A stretch of 64,000 bases of DNA from Mariprofundus sp. KV (GTDB lineage Bacteria; Pseudomonadota; Zetaproteobacteria; Mariprofundales; Mariprofundaceae). The stretch spans positions 186,001 to 250,000 of the forward strand of contig NZ_VWNB01000002.1 of NCBI RefSeq assembly GCF_013387475.1, written 5' to 3'. The translations under genes were made by a program, and so were the position numbers. The notes under the pieces were generated by a model. The model did no database searches and was not told the origin of the DNA. It saw only the letters and a program-made list of their open reading frames with translations. Position 1 is the stretch's first letter. Each line of letters opens with the position of its first letter. This document shows positions 35,638 to 44,585 of the stretch, one piece after another.

Positions 35638-36090
35638 ATGCCAATATCTGCCAATGCAGTCGTATCAATTCACTATACGTTAACCCACCCGGGTGGCGAT
35701 ATCATTGAATCCTCACGTGATGGTGCCCCCCTTACCTATACCCACGGTACAGAAGCACTGGTCCCCGGTCTTGAAAGAGCATTGCATGGTAAAACTGCCG
35801 GTGAACGGATCACTGTCAGCATCAAACCTGAAGAGGGATATGGCCTGCGCAGCGATGAACTGATCCAGTCGATTCCACGCAGCGTCTTCCATTTTGATGG
35901 TGAGATCGTACCCGGCATGCGTTTTCAGGCTGATTCAGGGCGTGGCATCGAGCTGGTAACCGTGATGCAGGTGAATGAGTCGGATATTATCGTTGATGCC
36001 AATCACCCCATGGCCGGTGAAACCCTCAACTTTGATGTCGAGATCATTACTGTCGAAGAGGGACAAGAGGAAGAGATTCCAGTCTCATAA
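35638..36090 (+). CDS. SlyD-like FKBP peptidyl-prolyl isomerase
   Basis: A 150-residue cytosolic FKBP-type cis-trans isomerase with an inserted IF domain as in SlyD. The FKBP half is visible in SIHYTLTHPGGDIIESS (~9-25) and EALVPGLERALHGKTAGERI (~38-57); the insert covers ~70-120. It lacks the His-rich metal-binding tail of E. coli SlyD. ATG 35638 overlaps the non-coding end of the oad operon 29 bp after oadB; the ribosome-binding site is weak. It may be co-transcribed with oadGAB. Confidence 0.9.
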   Translation: MPISANAVVSIHYTLTHPGGDIIESSRDGAPLTYTHGTEALVPGLERALHGKTAGERITVSIKPEEGYGLRSDELIQSIPRSVFHFDGEIVPGMRFQADSGRGIELVTVMQVNESDIIVDANHPMAGETLNFDVEIITVEEGQEEEIPVS

Positions 36091-36104
36091 CAGCTCATTT
36101 CTGG

Positions 36105-36133
36105 TTGCAAAAAACGATCAATTCTGGTATAAA
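36105..36133 (+). promoter_or_regulatory. Promoter of small gene at 36177
   Basis: TTGCAA (-35) and TATAAA (-10) are separated by exactly 17 bases, a good sigma-70 match, 44 bases upstream of the small gene. Confidence 0.65.
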
Positions 36134-36176
36134 TATTCCTGCTTGGAGAGTAGATCTCACAATAAGGAGAACGCTT

Positions 36177-36368
36177 ATGCTAGGTAGACACCAACGCACC
36201 TCCCCTGAGGAGACCACACTGATCACCGTAGGCTGGAAACAACTTCACAGTTGGCATACTCAGGAGAAAAGACGTCTGAAAAGAGCCATGAATAAACGTC
36301 TGAGGCGAGATGAAAAACTAGAGATCAATCGGGATCTCCTCCTTACAGCCACGTTAATTAACAACTAA
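36177..36368 (+). CDS. Small basic hypothetical protein
   Basis: A 63-residue protein with a strongly basic centre (EKRRLKRAMNKRLRRDEK, ~30-47), predicted helical; it may bind nucleic acid. It has its own promoter, an AAGGAG ribosome-binding site 8 bases before the ATG and an intrinsic terminator directly after the stop, so it looks like a real monocistronic gene. I do not recognise a family. Confidence 0.75.
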   Translation: MLGRHQRTSPEETTLITVGWKQLHSWHTQEKRRLKRAMNKRLRRDEKLEINRDLLLTATLINN

Positions 36369-36372
36369 AAAC

Positions 36373-36415
36373 AAAGCCCTCCGATTGCTTCTAAATAAAA
36401 GCCGGAGGGCTTTTC
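36373..36415 (+). terminator. Terminator after the small basic gene
   Basis: AAAGCCCTCCG pairs with CGGAGGGCTTT across a 19-base loop and is followed by T residues. Confidence 0.85.
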
Positions 36416-36479
36416 TGTATTTGAGTGCGATAAACAATCAACTATATGGTTATATATTCAGAACGAATATAATTCCCAC

Positions 36480-36851
36480 ATGATACTCTACAAGGCATTG
36501 GGCTTTCTCTTTCTCGGACTCGGTTTTATCGGTGCTTTTCTTCCCTTGCTACCCACCACGCCATTCATCCTTCTGGCCGCAGGCTGCTTTGCAAAATCTT
36601 CCGAACGCTGGCATCGCTGGTTGTTGGCCAACCGAACCTTCGGCCCGATGATCAGAAACTGGCAGCAGCACCAGTGCATCTCCTGTAATTCAAGGCGCAT
36701 TGCACTGCTGTCGGTGATTCTGTTTGGTGGTTACTCCGTGGCATTTACTCTAGCCAACCCCTATCTCATCGCCTTTGGTGCAGCCCTGATCCTCTTTACC
36801 GTCACCTACCTGCTGCGCATGAAACTATGCGATGTAGAGCAGTCAGAATAA
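36480..36851 (+). CDS. DUF454 (YbaN family) membrane protein
   Basis: A 123-residue inner-membrane protein with three to four hydrophobic segments. The YbaN/DUF454 signature GFIGAFLPLLPTTPFILLAAGCFAKSSERW occupies ~18-47 (short forms GAFLPLLPTTPF and AAGCFAKSS). Function is not established. Its stop is one base from the stop of the convergent ASCH gene. Confidence 0.9.
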   Translation: MILYKALGFLFLGLGFIGAFLPLLPTTPFILLAAGCFAKSSERWHRWLLANRTFGPMIRNWQQHQCISCNSRRIALLSVILFGGYSVAFTLANPYLIAFGAALILFTVTYLLRMKLCDVEQSE

Positions 36852-36852
36852 T

Positions 36853-37182
36853 TTAGACCTTACGCTGAAAACAGTGTACCCAAACCTGAGCATCACTTTG
36901 CCACTGCATACCTTTATGCATCCTCAGAATCAGCGATTTATAAGCTTCAAATGATTCATAACCTTCAGCTTTTGCATCCGCATCACTCATGTCACCAAGC
37001 TTTTGTCGTTTCAGATCAGTCACAATAAATGGCACACCATCAAGCTCAAACACTTCACCCGGATAGGCATATATGCCATCACGTCTCTGCTCGGTTTTAC
37101 TGTCTGCCAATGCAGCAGACACCAACTTCGGATGCCTTACAAGTCGATCTGTTTCACATGTTTTCTCAGGAAATCCACTCAA
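36853..37182 (-). CDS. ASCH-type RNA-binding-like protein
   Basis: A 109-residue soluble protein with an ASCH/PUA-like pattern: YPGEVFELDGVPFIVTDLKR (~40-59), an acidic helix (MSDADAKAEGYESFEAYK) and a C-terminal WVHCFQR strand. Such domains often bind RNA or modified nucleotides. The start appears to be a TTG (37182) after GGTGG. It follows pqiA by 11 bp at the end of the recA-alaS gene run. Confidence 0.75.
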   Translation of the reverse strand: MSGFPEKTCETDRLVRHPKLVSAALADSKTEQRRDGIYAYPGEVFELDGVPFIVTDLKRQKLGDMSDADAKAEGYESFEAYKSLILRMHKGMQWQSDAQVWVHCFQRKV

Positions 37183-37193
37183 ATTTTAACCAC

Positions 37194-37688
37194 CTATGAG
37201 ACGGGCCTTAATGCATAATCTTTTAACAAGCGATGTACAAGCAGCATACTGGTGATAACACCTGTGCCAAAGACAAATAGCCCCGCATGCACTTCAAGAG
37301 TGGCGATCAAACCCAGTTTTACCGTAGCCGCCAGAATGGCAATCACAAACACATCTGTCATCGACCACTTTCCGACAATAGCCAGACGATTCACAATTGT
37401 TAGTTTGCGTTCCGTATTCTTGATACTGTTACTCACCAGTAGAAATGAGAGCACCATTTTGTAGATCGGCAGTGCAATACTGAATGCAAAGAGAATCAGA
37501 AACAGAAACAGCTCCCCCTCCTCAAGCAGATAGATCACACCGCCGAGTAGAGAAAAGGTGTCATCAAAGATGTAGAACTTATGAAAGGAGAACATCGGCA
37601 GAGCCATACCGGCCAGCAACAGCAGTGACGACGTAAGCCATAGCAGGTATCCGGGCAAATCACTTTGAGAAGAAGCGCCTGAGTTCAC
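37194..37688 (-). CDS. PqiA-like paraquat-inducible membrane protein
   Basis: A 164-residue inner-membrane protein with four hydrophobic segments, corresponding to one PqiA domain (full PqiA has two). The signature GKWSMTDVFVIAILAATVKLG lies near residues 106-126 (GKWSMTDVFVIAIL is the core). PqiA proteins work with MCE-type lipid transport systems, but none is adjacent here. The start is a GTG overlapping the rmuC stop (GTGA). Confidence 0.85.
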   Translation of the reverse strand: MNSGASSQSDLPGYLLWLTSSLLLLAGMALPMFSFHKFYIFDDTFSLLGGVIYLLEEGELFLFLILFAFSIALPIYKMVLSFLLVSNSIKNTERKLTIVNRLAIVGKWSMTDVFVIAILAATVKLGLIATLEVHAGLFVFGTGVITSMLLVHRLLKDYALRPVS

Positions 37689-39118
37689 AACTGCTCTTCT
37701 GGCTGATCCTGCAGTGCTGCTGTTTCAGTCAGATGTTTGGGCAGCTCTTTTTTGGTCTTGCCTGCCAGCTTACCCAACGTATCAATCTGGCTAATCACAT
37801 TGCCCGGGCCGGTTTTGATACGATTCAGTGATGTGTCAAAGGCCTTCTGGGCCTGATCCAGACGCATGCCGATCTCTTCAAACGACTCCACAAACGAGGC
37901 CATCTTGTCATGTAACTTTCCGGCACGATCAATCAACCTCACCATATTCTCACTCTGCTTTTCCGCTCTCCAGAGCTGCTCAACCAGCTTAAGTGTTGCA
38001 TAGAGCGTTGAGGGGGTTACCACAGCCACTCCCTTCTCAAAGGCCGCTTCGAATACGCCCTGGTCTGCCTCGATGGCCATCATGTAGGCACCTTCAATGG
38101 GCATAAACATCAACACATAATCAGGTGAATTCAGGCCGGGAAGATGTGCATAATGTTTATCAGCAAGCCCCTTGATATGGCTCTTCATGCTGCCCACAAG
38201 AGCCTTTATATGCCTGCTTCGCTCACTTGTGTCAGAAGCGGAGATCGCCCTCTCATAATCGGTCAGTGAGACCTTGGAGTCGATAATGATGTGCTTCTCA
38301 CCGGGCATACGAACAATCACATCCGGGCGCAGACGTCTGTTCACATCAATCGTAGTGGAATCCTCACGCAGAAACTCGTGACCTTCACGCAAACCGGACG
38401 TCTCCAGTATCCGCTCGAGAATCATCTCACCCCAGTTACCCTGCGCTTTACTCTCACCTTTGAGCGCCTGAGTCAGACCAACGGCATCCTCACTCATTTG
38501 GCGATTAAGCTTCTCCAGTTGCGCCAGATGCTCTTTCAGGGAGGCGCGATCTTTGGAATCGGTCAGGTGGACATCATCCACGCGCTTGCGGAACTCACTG
38601 AGCTGTTCACGCATCGGCTTGAGCACTTCATCGATACTGTTGCGGTTCTGTTCGGAGAAGGTTTTACCGCGCTCCTCAAAAATCTGGTTAGCCAGAATTT
38701 TGAATTCGTTACCGAGTTTACTCTTCGCATCTTCAAGAAGTGCCAGCTTCTCAGCAGCAGCTTTTCGCTCCTCGCTACTGCGCGTTTCAAGCTCACGGAT
38801 ATTGGCTTTGGCGTCGGAGATTTCCCGGTTCAACCCATCAACAGCGGCACTGCTCGCTGCCAGCCTCTGCTCAAGATCAGCAATATGCATCTCTGAGTTG
38901 CGCAGCTGTTCTGAGAGCTGAACACGGTTCATCTTCAGTTCAGTGGACTCCTGAATGTGGGAGCCCACCAGCAGCTCCTTCGAAGCCAAATCCGCTTCAA
39001 GTTCGTTGATCTTCCTGTTCTGATTATGACAGGTAAGCAGCCAGCCAAGCAGGAGTAGTGCAGTCAAAATAAGTAGCCCAATGACTACAGGCTCGTTAAC
39101 TACTCCCCAATCAATCAA
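37685..39118 (-). CDS. rmuC: DNA recombination protein RmuC
   Basis: A 477-residue protein with an N-terminal membrane anchor (VIGLLILTALLLLGWLL, ~12-28), a long coiled coil (~30-170) and the RmuC nuclease-like domain (~200-440, including GNWGEMILERILETSGLREG and HIIIDSKVSLTDYERA). RmuC limits sequence inversions. It starts 3 bases after the alaS stop and is co-transcribed with it. Confidence 0.93.
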   Translation of the reverse strand: MIDWGVVNEPVVIGLLILTALLLLGWLLTCHNQNRKINELEADLASKELLVGSHIQESTELKMNRVQLSEQLRNSEMHIADLEQRLAASSAAVDGLNREISDAKANIRELETRSSEERKAAAEKLALLEDAKSKLGNEFKILANQIFEERGKTFSEQNRNSIDEVLKPMREQLSEFRKRVDDVHLTDSKDRASLKEHLAQLEKLNRQMSEDAVGLTQALKGESKAQGNWGEMILERILETSGLREGHEFLREDSTTIDVNRRLRPDVIVRMPGEKHIIIDSKVSLTDYERAISASDTSERSRHIKALVGSMKSHIKGLADKHYAHLPGLNSPDYVLMFMPIEGAYMMAIEADQGVFEAAFEKGVAVVTPSTLYATLKLVEQLWRAEKQSENMVRLIDRAGKLHDKMASFVESFEEIGMRLDQAQKAFDTSLNRIKTGPGNVISQIDTLGKLAGKTKKELPKHLTETAALQDQPEEQL

Positions 39119-39121
39119 TGG

Positions 39122-41737
39122 TTACCCTTTCAAAAGCCCTGAAACAGCCGCCAGCGCCTCTTTCAGTTTATCAGGCTCGGTACCACCGGCCATCGCCATG
39201 TCGGGTTTACCGCCGCCTTTACCACCACAGATGATCGCCACTTCACGGACAATATTGCCTGCATTGTACGTGCCAACCAGATCAGCCGTAACACCGGCCA
39301 CCAGCTGTACCTTCGGGCCATTTTTCATACCGAACACCAGCACACCGGATTTCATCTTACCCTTGGCTTTATCCATGAAGTCGCGCATATCCTTCACGCC
39401 ACTCACTTCAGCAGCCAGCAACTTCACACCATTAACCTCAACAGCTGTTGTAATCAGATCATCGAGCAGTCCGGTAGACTGTTTGGCACGCAGGCTGGTC
39501 AGCTCTTTCTCACTCTCTTTGAGTTTGCTCTGCAGATTTGCAACCGCATCAGCAGCCTCAAATGGACGTACCTTTAATGCACCGGCCGCCTCATTCAGCG
39601 TATCAATATCGGCAATCAAACTCTGATAGGCTGCTGGTCCTGTCACCGCTTCAATACGGCGCACACCTGCTGCAATACCGGTTTCCGAAAGAATACGGAA
39701 CAGGCCGATATCACCGCTACGTTTGACATGCGTACCACCACAAAGCTCGGTAGAGAAGCCTGCAGAGACCACACGCACCTCATCACCATACTTCTCGCCA
39801 AACAGTGCCATAGCACCGGAAGCAACCGCCTCATCCTGTGTCATCAACTTGGTCTCAACAGGATCATTGGCCCAGACTGCCGCATTCACCGCCGCCTCAA
39901 TCCTCTTCAAATCTTCTTTAGAAACAGGCTGGAAGTGATTGAAATCAAAACGTAATCTTTCAGGATTAACAAGCGAACCCGCCTGTTTCACATGCTCACC
40001 CAGAACATCTCGCAACACTGCATGCATCAGATGTGTTGCCGTGTGATTGCGACGAATCGCATCACGGCGCTCACCGCCTACAGAGAGTTGCCCGACACGC
40101 TGAACAGCAAATGAACCACGGCTCACCCTGCCCACATGCACGAACAGATCGGAGAGAAGTTTCTTGGTATCGGTGACCACAAACTCCGCCTCTGCAGAGA
40201 TGATCAAACCGGTATCACCCACCTGACCGCCGGACTCGCCATAAAACGGGGTCTGATTACAGATCAACCACGCCTCTTCGCCCTCAACGATCGATTCAAC
40301 AGCTTCACCATCTCTGATCAGGCCGGTAATCACACCTTCGGCATTGAGGGTGGTATAACCGAGGAACTCGGTCGGGCCATGTTTCTCGCGCAACTCAAAC
40401 AGCGCCTTGGGCAGACTCGCTTCGCCACTCCCGCCCCATGCCGCACGCGCTCGCGTACGCTGCTCATCCATGCAGGTTTCAAAACCGGCCATATCAAGAG
40501 CAATATTCGAACCTTTAAGAATATCGGCAGTCAGATCGGTCGGAAAACCGAAGGTATCGTATAAGGTAAACAGGGTTTTGCCCGGAATTACACCACCCTC
40601 GCCTGCATCGGCTACGGCCTGCTCCACCAACTTCAAACCCTTATCCAGCGTTTTGATAAAACGCTCTTCCTCAATACGAATCACCTGCTCAATATTGCCC
40701 TGGCTTTCGCGCAGTTCGACATAGTGGTTGCCCATCTCACGAACCAGTGCATCAACAAGTTTGTAGATAAATGCTTCCTGCTTACCAAGCAGGCGGCCAT
40801 GACGACAGGCACGGCGCAGAATTCGCCTCAGCACGAAGCCGCGCCCCTCATTGCTGGGTAACACACCGTCAGCAAGCAAAAACGCCACAGAGCGCAGATG
40901 ATCGGCCAGAACACGCAGGGATACGTCAGCCTCTGCATTGGCTCCGAACTGAACACCGGTCTCTCTGCATGCAGCAGCAATCAGGGCTTTGAACAGATCG
41001 ATATCGTAGTTGTTGTGAACGCCCTGCATCACTGCAGTGATGCGCTCCAGTCCCATGCCGGTATCCACCGATGGTTTAGGCAGTGGCGTCAACTCCCCCG
41101 CTTCATTGCGGTCATACTGCATAAAGACGAGATTCCATATCTCGATAAAACGGTCGCCATCCTCTTCCGGTGTGCCCGGAGGGCCACCCCAGACATCTGC
41201 ACCGTGATCAAAGAATATCTCGGAACATGGGCCACAGGGGCCGGTATCACCCATCGACCAGAAGTTATCCTTGGCACCGATACGGGCAATTTTGTCGACA
41301 GGCACACCGATCTCATTCACCCAGATATCGTAAGCCTCATCATCCTCTTCAAAGACGGTGACAAACAGGCGATCGGCATCAAGCTTCATCTCAACAGTCA
41401 GGAACTCCCAGGCATAGCGAATTGAATCATGCTTGAAATAGTCGCCGAAGGAGAAGTTACCAAGCATCTCAAAAAAGGTGTGGTGGCGGGCAGTATGGCC
41501 GACATTTTCCAGATCGTTGTGTTTACCACCGGCACGCACACACTTCTGACTCGAGGCGGCAGTCACATAGGGGCGGGACTCATTACCGAGAAAAACATGT
41601 TTAAACGGAACCATGCCTGCATTGGTAAACATCAGGGTAGGATCACCATGCGGTACCAGTGAGCTTGAAGCCACGACCTCGTGCCCTTTGGATGCAAAGT
41701 AATCTAAAAATTTCTGTCGAATCTCGGACGTTTTCAC
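39122..41737 (-). CDS. alaS: Alanyl-tRNA synthetase
   Basis: This 871-residue cytosolic enzyme charges tRNA-Ala. It has the class II catalytic core (motif 1 region TFFEMLGNFSFGDYFK ~86-101), the tRNA-recognition region, the editing domain with the zinc-binding HTATHLMHAVLR (~560-571) and CGGTHV (~662-667), and the C-terminal DHHA1 domain with GGKGGGKPDMAMAGG (~835-849). The length is standard. It lies 55 bp after recX; the order recA-recX-alaS is common in proteobacteria. Confidence 0.98.
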   Translation of the reverse strand: MKTSEIRQKFLDYFASKGHEVVASSSLVPHGDPTLMFTNAGMVPFKHVFLGNESRPYVTAASSQKCVRAGGKHNDLENVGHTARHHTFFEMLGNFSFGDYFKHDSIRYAWEFLTVEMKLDADRLFVTVFEEDDEAYDIWVNEIGVPVDKIARIGAKDNFWSMGDTGPCGPCSEIFFDHGADVWGGPPGTPEEDGDRFIEIWNLVFMQYDRNEAGELTPLPKPSVDTGMGLERITAVMQGVHNNYDIDLFKALIAAACRETGVQFGANAEADVSLRVLADHLRSVAFLLADGVLPSNEGRGFVLRRILRRACRHGRLLGKQEAFIYKLVDALVREMGNHYVELRESQGNIEQVIRIEEERFIKTLDKGLKLVEQAVADAGEGGVIPGKTLFTLYDTFGFPTDLTADILKGSNIALDMAGFETCMDEQRTRARAAWGGSGEASLPKALFELREKHGPTEFLGYTTLNAEGVITGLIRDGEAVESIVEGEEAWLICNQTPFYGESGGQVGDTGLIISAEAEFVVTDTKKLLSDLFVHVGRVSRGSFAVQRVGQLSVGGERRDAIRRNHTATHLMHAVLRDVLGEHVKQAGSLVNPERLRFDFNHFQPVSKEDLKRIEAAVNAAVWANDPVETKLMTQDEAVASGAMALFGEKYGDEVRVVSAGFSTELCGGTHVKRSGDIGLFRILSETGIAAGVRRIEAVTGPAAYQSLIADIDTLNEAAGALKVRPFEAADAVANLQSKLKESEKELTSLRAKQSTGLLDDLITTAVEVNGVKLLAAEVSGVKDMRDFMDKAKGKMKSGVLVFGMKNGPKVQLVAGVTADLVGTYNAGNIVREVAIICGGKGGGKPDMAMAGGTEPDKLKEALAAVSGLLKG

Positions 41738-41792
41738 CGGGAATCCTCCGCCTTATTCAAATAACAGCTGTGTGCAAAGCCTTGGCTCTTCA

Positions 41793-42266
41793 TCATCGCT
41801 GTTTTAGTACGCGCAGAATCGTAGCACTGTTATGCCCCTTATTCCGCAAAAAACGGGCCTGACGCTGCCAGACCCGCTCCTCTTCAAACCTTATACCACC
41901 CGGATCACGCTGATCCAGCAGTTCACGACAGGCCTGCTCATCATCGTAATCCTCACTAAGCTCAGCAAGCGCTGCCTGCAGTGCAGAGGATTCAGCCCCT
42001 TTCTGTCTGGCCTTCTGCGCCGCCAGCCATGGGGCTTCGCCCCGTTTCATGCGCGAGCGCAGAAAAGCCTCGGCATAACGCTGTTCACTCAGGTAGTTGT
42101 CAGACTTAAGTTGCCTGATAACCACGTCAACGATCGCTTCATCATAATCGCGAGCGGCAAGACGCTCACGCATCTCACGGGTATTAAACTCACGCTGACT
42201 CAATAATCGGACAGCATAACTGTATGCTGCCAGCTGCTCTTTATTCAGCGCCTGCAACCTCATCAA
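41793..42266 (-). CDS. recX: RecA regulator RecX
   Basis: A 157-residue RecX family protein that modulates RecA filaments. Three tandem helical repeats are visible, with [23 protein letters not shown] near the N-terminus (core [16 protein letters not shown]) and [15 protein letters not shown] at the C-terminus. The start overlaps the end of recA by 26 bases. No odd features. Confidence 0.93.
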   Translation of the reverse strand: MMRLQALNKEQLAAYSYAVRLLSQREFNTREMRERLAARDYDEAIVDVVIRQLKSDNYLSEQRYAEAFLRSRMKRGEAPWLAAQKARQKGAESSALQAALAELSEDYDDEQACRELLDQRDPGGIRFEEERVWQRQARFLRNKGHNSATILRVLKQR

Positions 42267-43248
42267 TCAAACCGAGCTCGCTGCGCACCTTGTTCTCAAT
42301 CTCAGCCAGAATCTCAGGGTTGGCCTTAAGGAAATTGATGGTGTTATCCCGGCCCTGTCCAATCTTCTCATTATCCTTGGCATACCAGGCTCCGCTCTTA
42401 TTCACGAAGCCGTACTGCACGCCCATATCAAGTACTTCACCGGCATGGGACACACCCTCACCGTACATGATCGAGAACTCAGCTTTTTTGAACGGAGGTG
42501 CCATCTTGTTTTTCACAACCTTCACACGCGTCTCATTACCGAGGATCTCATCACCCTTCTTGATCGAACCGGTACGGCGCACATCAAGCCTCACTGAGGC
42601 GTAAAACTTCAGCGCATTACCACCGGTGGTGGTTTCCGGATTGCCGAACATCACACCGATCTTCATACGAATCTGATTGATGAAAATGATTGTTGTCTTA
42701 GAGCGCGAAATCGAGCCGGTGAGTTTACGCAACGCCTGACTCATCAGGCGTGCATGCAGGCCCATGTGCGAATCGCCCATGTCACCTTCCAGCTCCGATT
42801 TCGGCGTCAGGGCCGCTACGGAGTCGACCACGATCACATCAAGCGCACCTGAGCGGGTCAGCATATCCACCACCTCCAGCGCCTGTTCGCCGGAATCAGG
42901 CTGTGAAACCAGAAGGTTATCCACATCCACACCAAGCTTTTCAGCATAATTGGGGTCCAGGGCATGCTCTGCATCAACAAAGGCAGCCGAACCACCCATA
43001 CGCTGCGCTTCAGCAATGGCGTGCAGCGCCATCGTGGTCTTACCTGATGACTCAGGCCCGTAGATCTCAATGACACGACCGCGTGGGTAACCACCGATAC
43101 CGAGTGCAACATCGAGTGCCAGAGAGCCACTTGGAATCACCTCGACAGGCACCTTGGCATTATCACCCAGACGCATCACCGTGCCTTTACCGAACTGACG
43201 TTCAATCTGGCTCAGTGCGGATTCCAGTGCTTTACTTTTATCAGACAT
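42241..43248 (-). CDS. recA: Recombinase RecA
   Basis: A 335-residue recombinase for strand exchange and SOS induction. Walker [10 protein letters not shown] (~64-72), Walker [11 protein letters not shown] (~138-147) and the loop-2 region [25 protein letters not shown] (~191-215, core [14 protein letters not shown]) are all intact. GGGGAAAAT precedes the ATG. The start overlaps the end of thpR by 8 bases. No LexA box was identified by eye. Confidence 0.99.
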   Translation of the reverse strand: MSDKSKALESALSQIERQFGKGTVMRLGDNAKVPVEVIPSGSLALDVALGIGGYPRGRVIEIYGPESSGKTTMALHAIAEAQRMGGSAAFVDAEHALDPNYAEKLGVDVDNLLVSQPDSGEQALEVVDMLTRSGALDVIVVDSVAALTPKSELEGDMGDSHMGLHARLMSQALRKLTGSISRSKTTIIFINQIRMKIGVMFGNPETTTGGNALKFYASVRLDVRRTGSIKKGDEILGNETRVKVVKNKMAPPFKKAEFSIMYGEGVSHAGEVLDMGVQYGFVNKSGAWYAKDNEKIGQGRDNTINFLKANPEILAEIENKVRSELGLIDEVAGAE

Positions 43249-43846
43249 ATTTTCCCCTCGTTCGAAATCCCGAACTGTTCAATTCAAATCTTTCCAGCCG
43301 CCGGTATTGTGGCCCCTTCGGGCCTAAAATGGACTGGTACAGGTTAATCCTGTCCGCACGCCAGCTCACCTCTGGCACATCCGCCATCATCTGCAGCCGC
43401 TGCAGATCTACAGCCTCATGGTGCGTGATGGATCTGGCAACCGTAATATGGGGTTGAAAAGCCGCCTCTCTGGCAGTGCGTTTGCGAACCGTAGCATGCC
43501 CAGCCCGTCTGCAACAACGGGCAAGATGTTTAAGGCTATTGCAATCGGAGTCTTCCTCAACGCCCACCCAGAACACGCGTGCTTTTGATGGCTTGGGAAA
43601 CAGGCCGGATGCAGCCGTTTTCAGTCTGAGAGGCGCCACATCAGATGTGCACCGGAGCAGTTCTTCGGCAATATTGTCGGCCTCAAAACCGGAGACCTCA
43701 CCATAAAAAGCCAGCGTCAGATGCCACAGGTGCGGTGACACTGGTCGCCACAAATCGGGATCCAGTGCGCCACCCACCCCTGCCCACCAGAGCATGATCT
43801 GATCTTTGACAGGCGTGGGGATCTCAATTCCGGCAAACAGGCGCAT
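43241..43846 (-). CDS. thpR: RNA 2',3'-cyclic phosphodiesterase
   Basis: A 201-residue 2H phosphoesterase of the ThpR/LigT family. Both catalytic HxTx motifs are present: HLTLAF (~42-47) and HITVAR (~128-133). The family start [10 protein letters not shown] fixes ATG 43846; the ribosome-binding site is weak. It overlaps recA, so it leads the thpR-recA-recX-alaS-rmuC-pqiA run. Confidence 0.92.
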   Translation of the reverse strand: MRLFAGIEIPTPVKDQIMLWWAGVGGALDPDLWRPVSPHLWHLTLAFYGEVSGFEADNIAEELLRCTSDVAPLRLKTAASGLFPKPSKARVFWVGVEEDSDCNSLKHLARCCRRAGHATVRKRTAREAAFQPHITVARSITHHEAVDLQRLQMMADVPEVSWRADRINLYQSILGPKGPQYRRLERFELNSSGFRTRGKYV

Positions 43847-43990
43847 AGCGGAATCATAGAAGAGTGTCAGATAAAACACCCACTTATTTCGAGCCACAAA
43901 AAAGGCAGAAGTTTACACTCCTGCCCTGTCACTCTGCTATCAGACTGCATCAACTGTGCAGCCAATTAACGATTTATGTGTTGATGGCGT

Positions 43991-44110
43991 TTAGAAGCCG
44001 CCGTTCAGCCACTCCGGCACATCATACATCACACCGTTATAGGCGCGCTGAAATACAGCATCACTTCGGTCGTCCATCTGAATCATTACTGTTTTTTTGC
44101 GAAAACTCAT
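43991..44110 (-). CDS. 39-residue small protein
   Basis: Reading from ATG 44110 to TAA 43991-43993 gives a 39-residue peptide starting MSFRKKTVMIQMDDR and ending VPEWLNGGF. GAGAGGAGATCAA directly before the ATG is an excellent ribosome-binding site. It lies 31 bp after another small gene with an equally strong site. The peptide is basic at its start and acidic afterwards, with no membrane segment or Cys motif. Family unknown. Confidence 0.6.
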   Translation of the reverse strand: MSFRKKTVMIQMDDRSDAVFQRAYNGVMYDVPEWLNGGF

Positions 44111-44141
44111 TTGATCTCCTCTCTGTTGTTCGAAATCGCGA

Positions 44142-44318
44142 TTAAACCATCACCTGATAAGATGCGTAAAAACACGCTCCGGAACTATCTTCATAACCAT
44201 GGGCATCTGCAGGTTCATCACCGAATATCTGGCAAATTGCAGTTGCAGCCACCACCTGGCTCTCATACTTAAGGCTGTTGATTGCAATGCTATCCATCAT
44301 ATTGTTAAGAAAACCCAT
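44142..44318 (-). CDS. 58-residue small protein
   Basis: A 58-residue protein beginning MGFLNNMMDSIAINSLKYES with ATG 44318 preceded by the near-perfect Shine-Dalgarno AAGGAGGT 4 bases upstream; the longer frame to 44342 is therefore rejected. It contains two Cys (AICQIF, GACFYA) and an acidic middle (GDEPADAHGYEDSS). No family recognised. It pairs with the 39-residue gene downstream in what looks like a two-gene operon. Confidence 0.65.
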   Translation of the reverse strand: MGFLNNMMDSIAINSLKYESQVVAATAICQIFGDEPADAHGYEDSSGACFYASYQVMV

Positions 44319-44478
44319 GTTGACCTCCTTGCCGGCGACCACCAGATCACCTGCTCACAGAGCGAATCATAGTGATCGAGAATGAGCCGGATGTGAGTCC
44401 AGTCACACGCAGAAGATTTAAAATCATGCACGCTAAGTGCTTGATGTTGTGAGCAAAGAAACAATAACACAAGGTGAA

Positions 44479-44518
44479 TGCCGCGAAGCGGCAGAGAAGG
44501 CAGCCTGGGCTGCTTTTT
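44479..44518 (+). terminator. Orphan plus-strand terminator
   Basis: TGCCGC-GAA-GCGGCA is followed by GCAGC-CTGG-GCTGC and TTTTT. On the plus strand this is a good intrinsic terminator, but no plus-strand gene precedes it, so it may end a small non-coding RNA. Confidence 0.5.
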
Positions 44519-44528
44519 CATTTGCGTG

Positions 44529-44558
44529 CTGAATATCTACACGGATGTAGTTATTCAG
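44529..44558. repeat. Perfect-stem hairpin
   Basis: CTGAATA-T-CTACA-CGGA-TGTAG-T-TATTCAG forms a 12-bp stem interrupted by one mismatch. It lies about 30 bases beyond the kinase stop and may protect or end that transcript, though no T-run follows on the minus strand. Confidence 0.5.
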
Positions 44559-44585
44559 AGCATCCTTAATATTACTAAAGATGGT

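Larger units (their letters stand above)
44319..44585. other. Hairpin-rich intergenic region
   Basis: This 267-bp region between the small genes and the hybrid kinase gene holds no protein gene. It holds three consecutive hairpins (44479-44493, 44500-44513, 44529-44558); the second is followed by T5 on the plus strand. A small plus-strand RNA ending near 44518 is possible. Confidence 0.5.
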
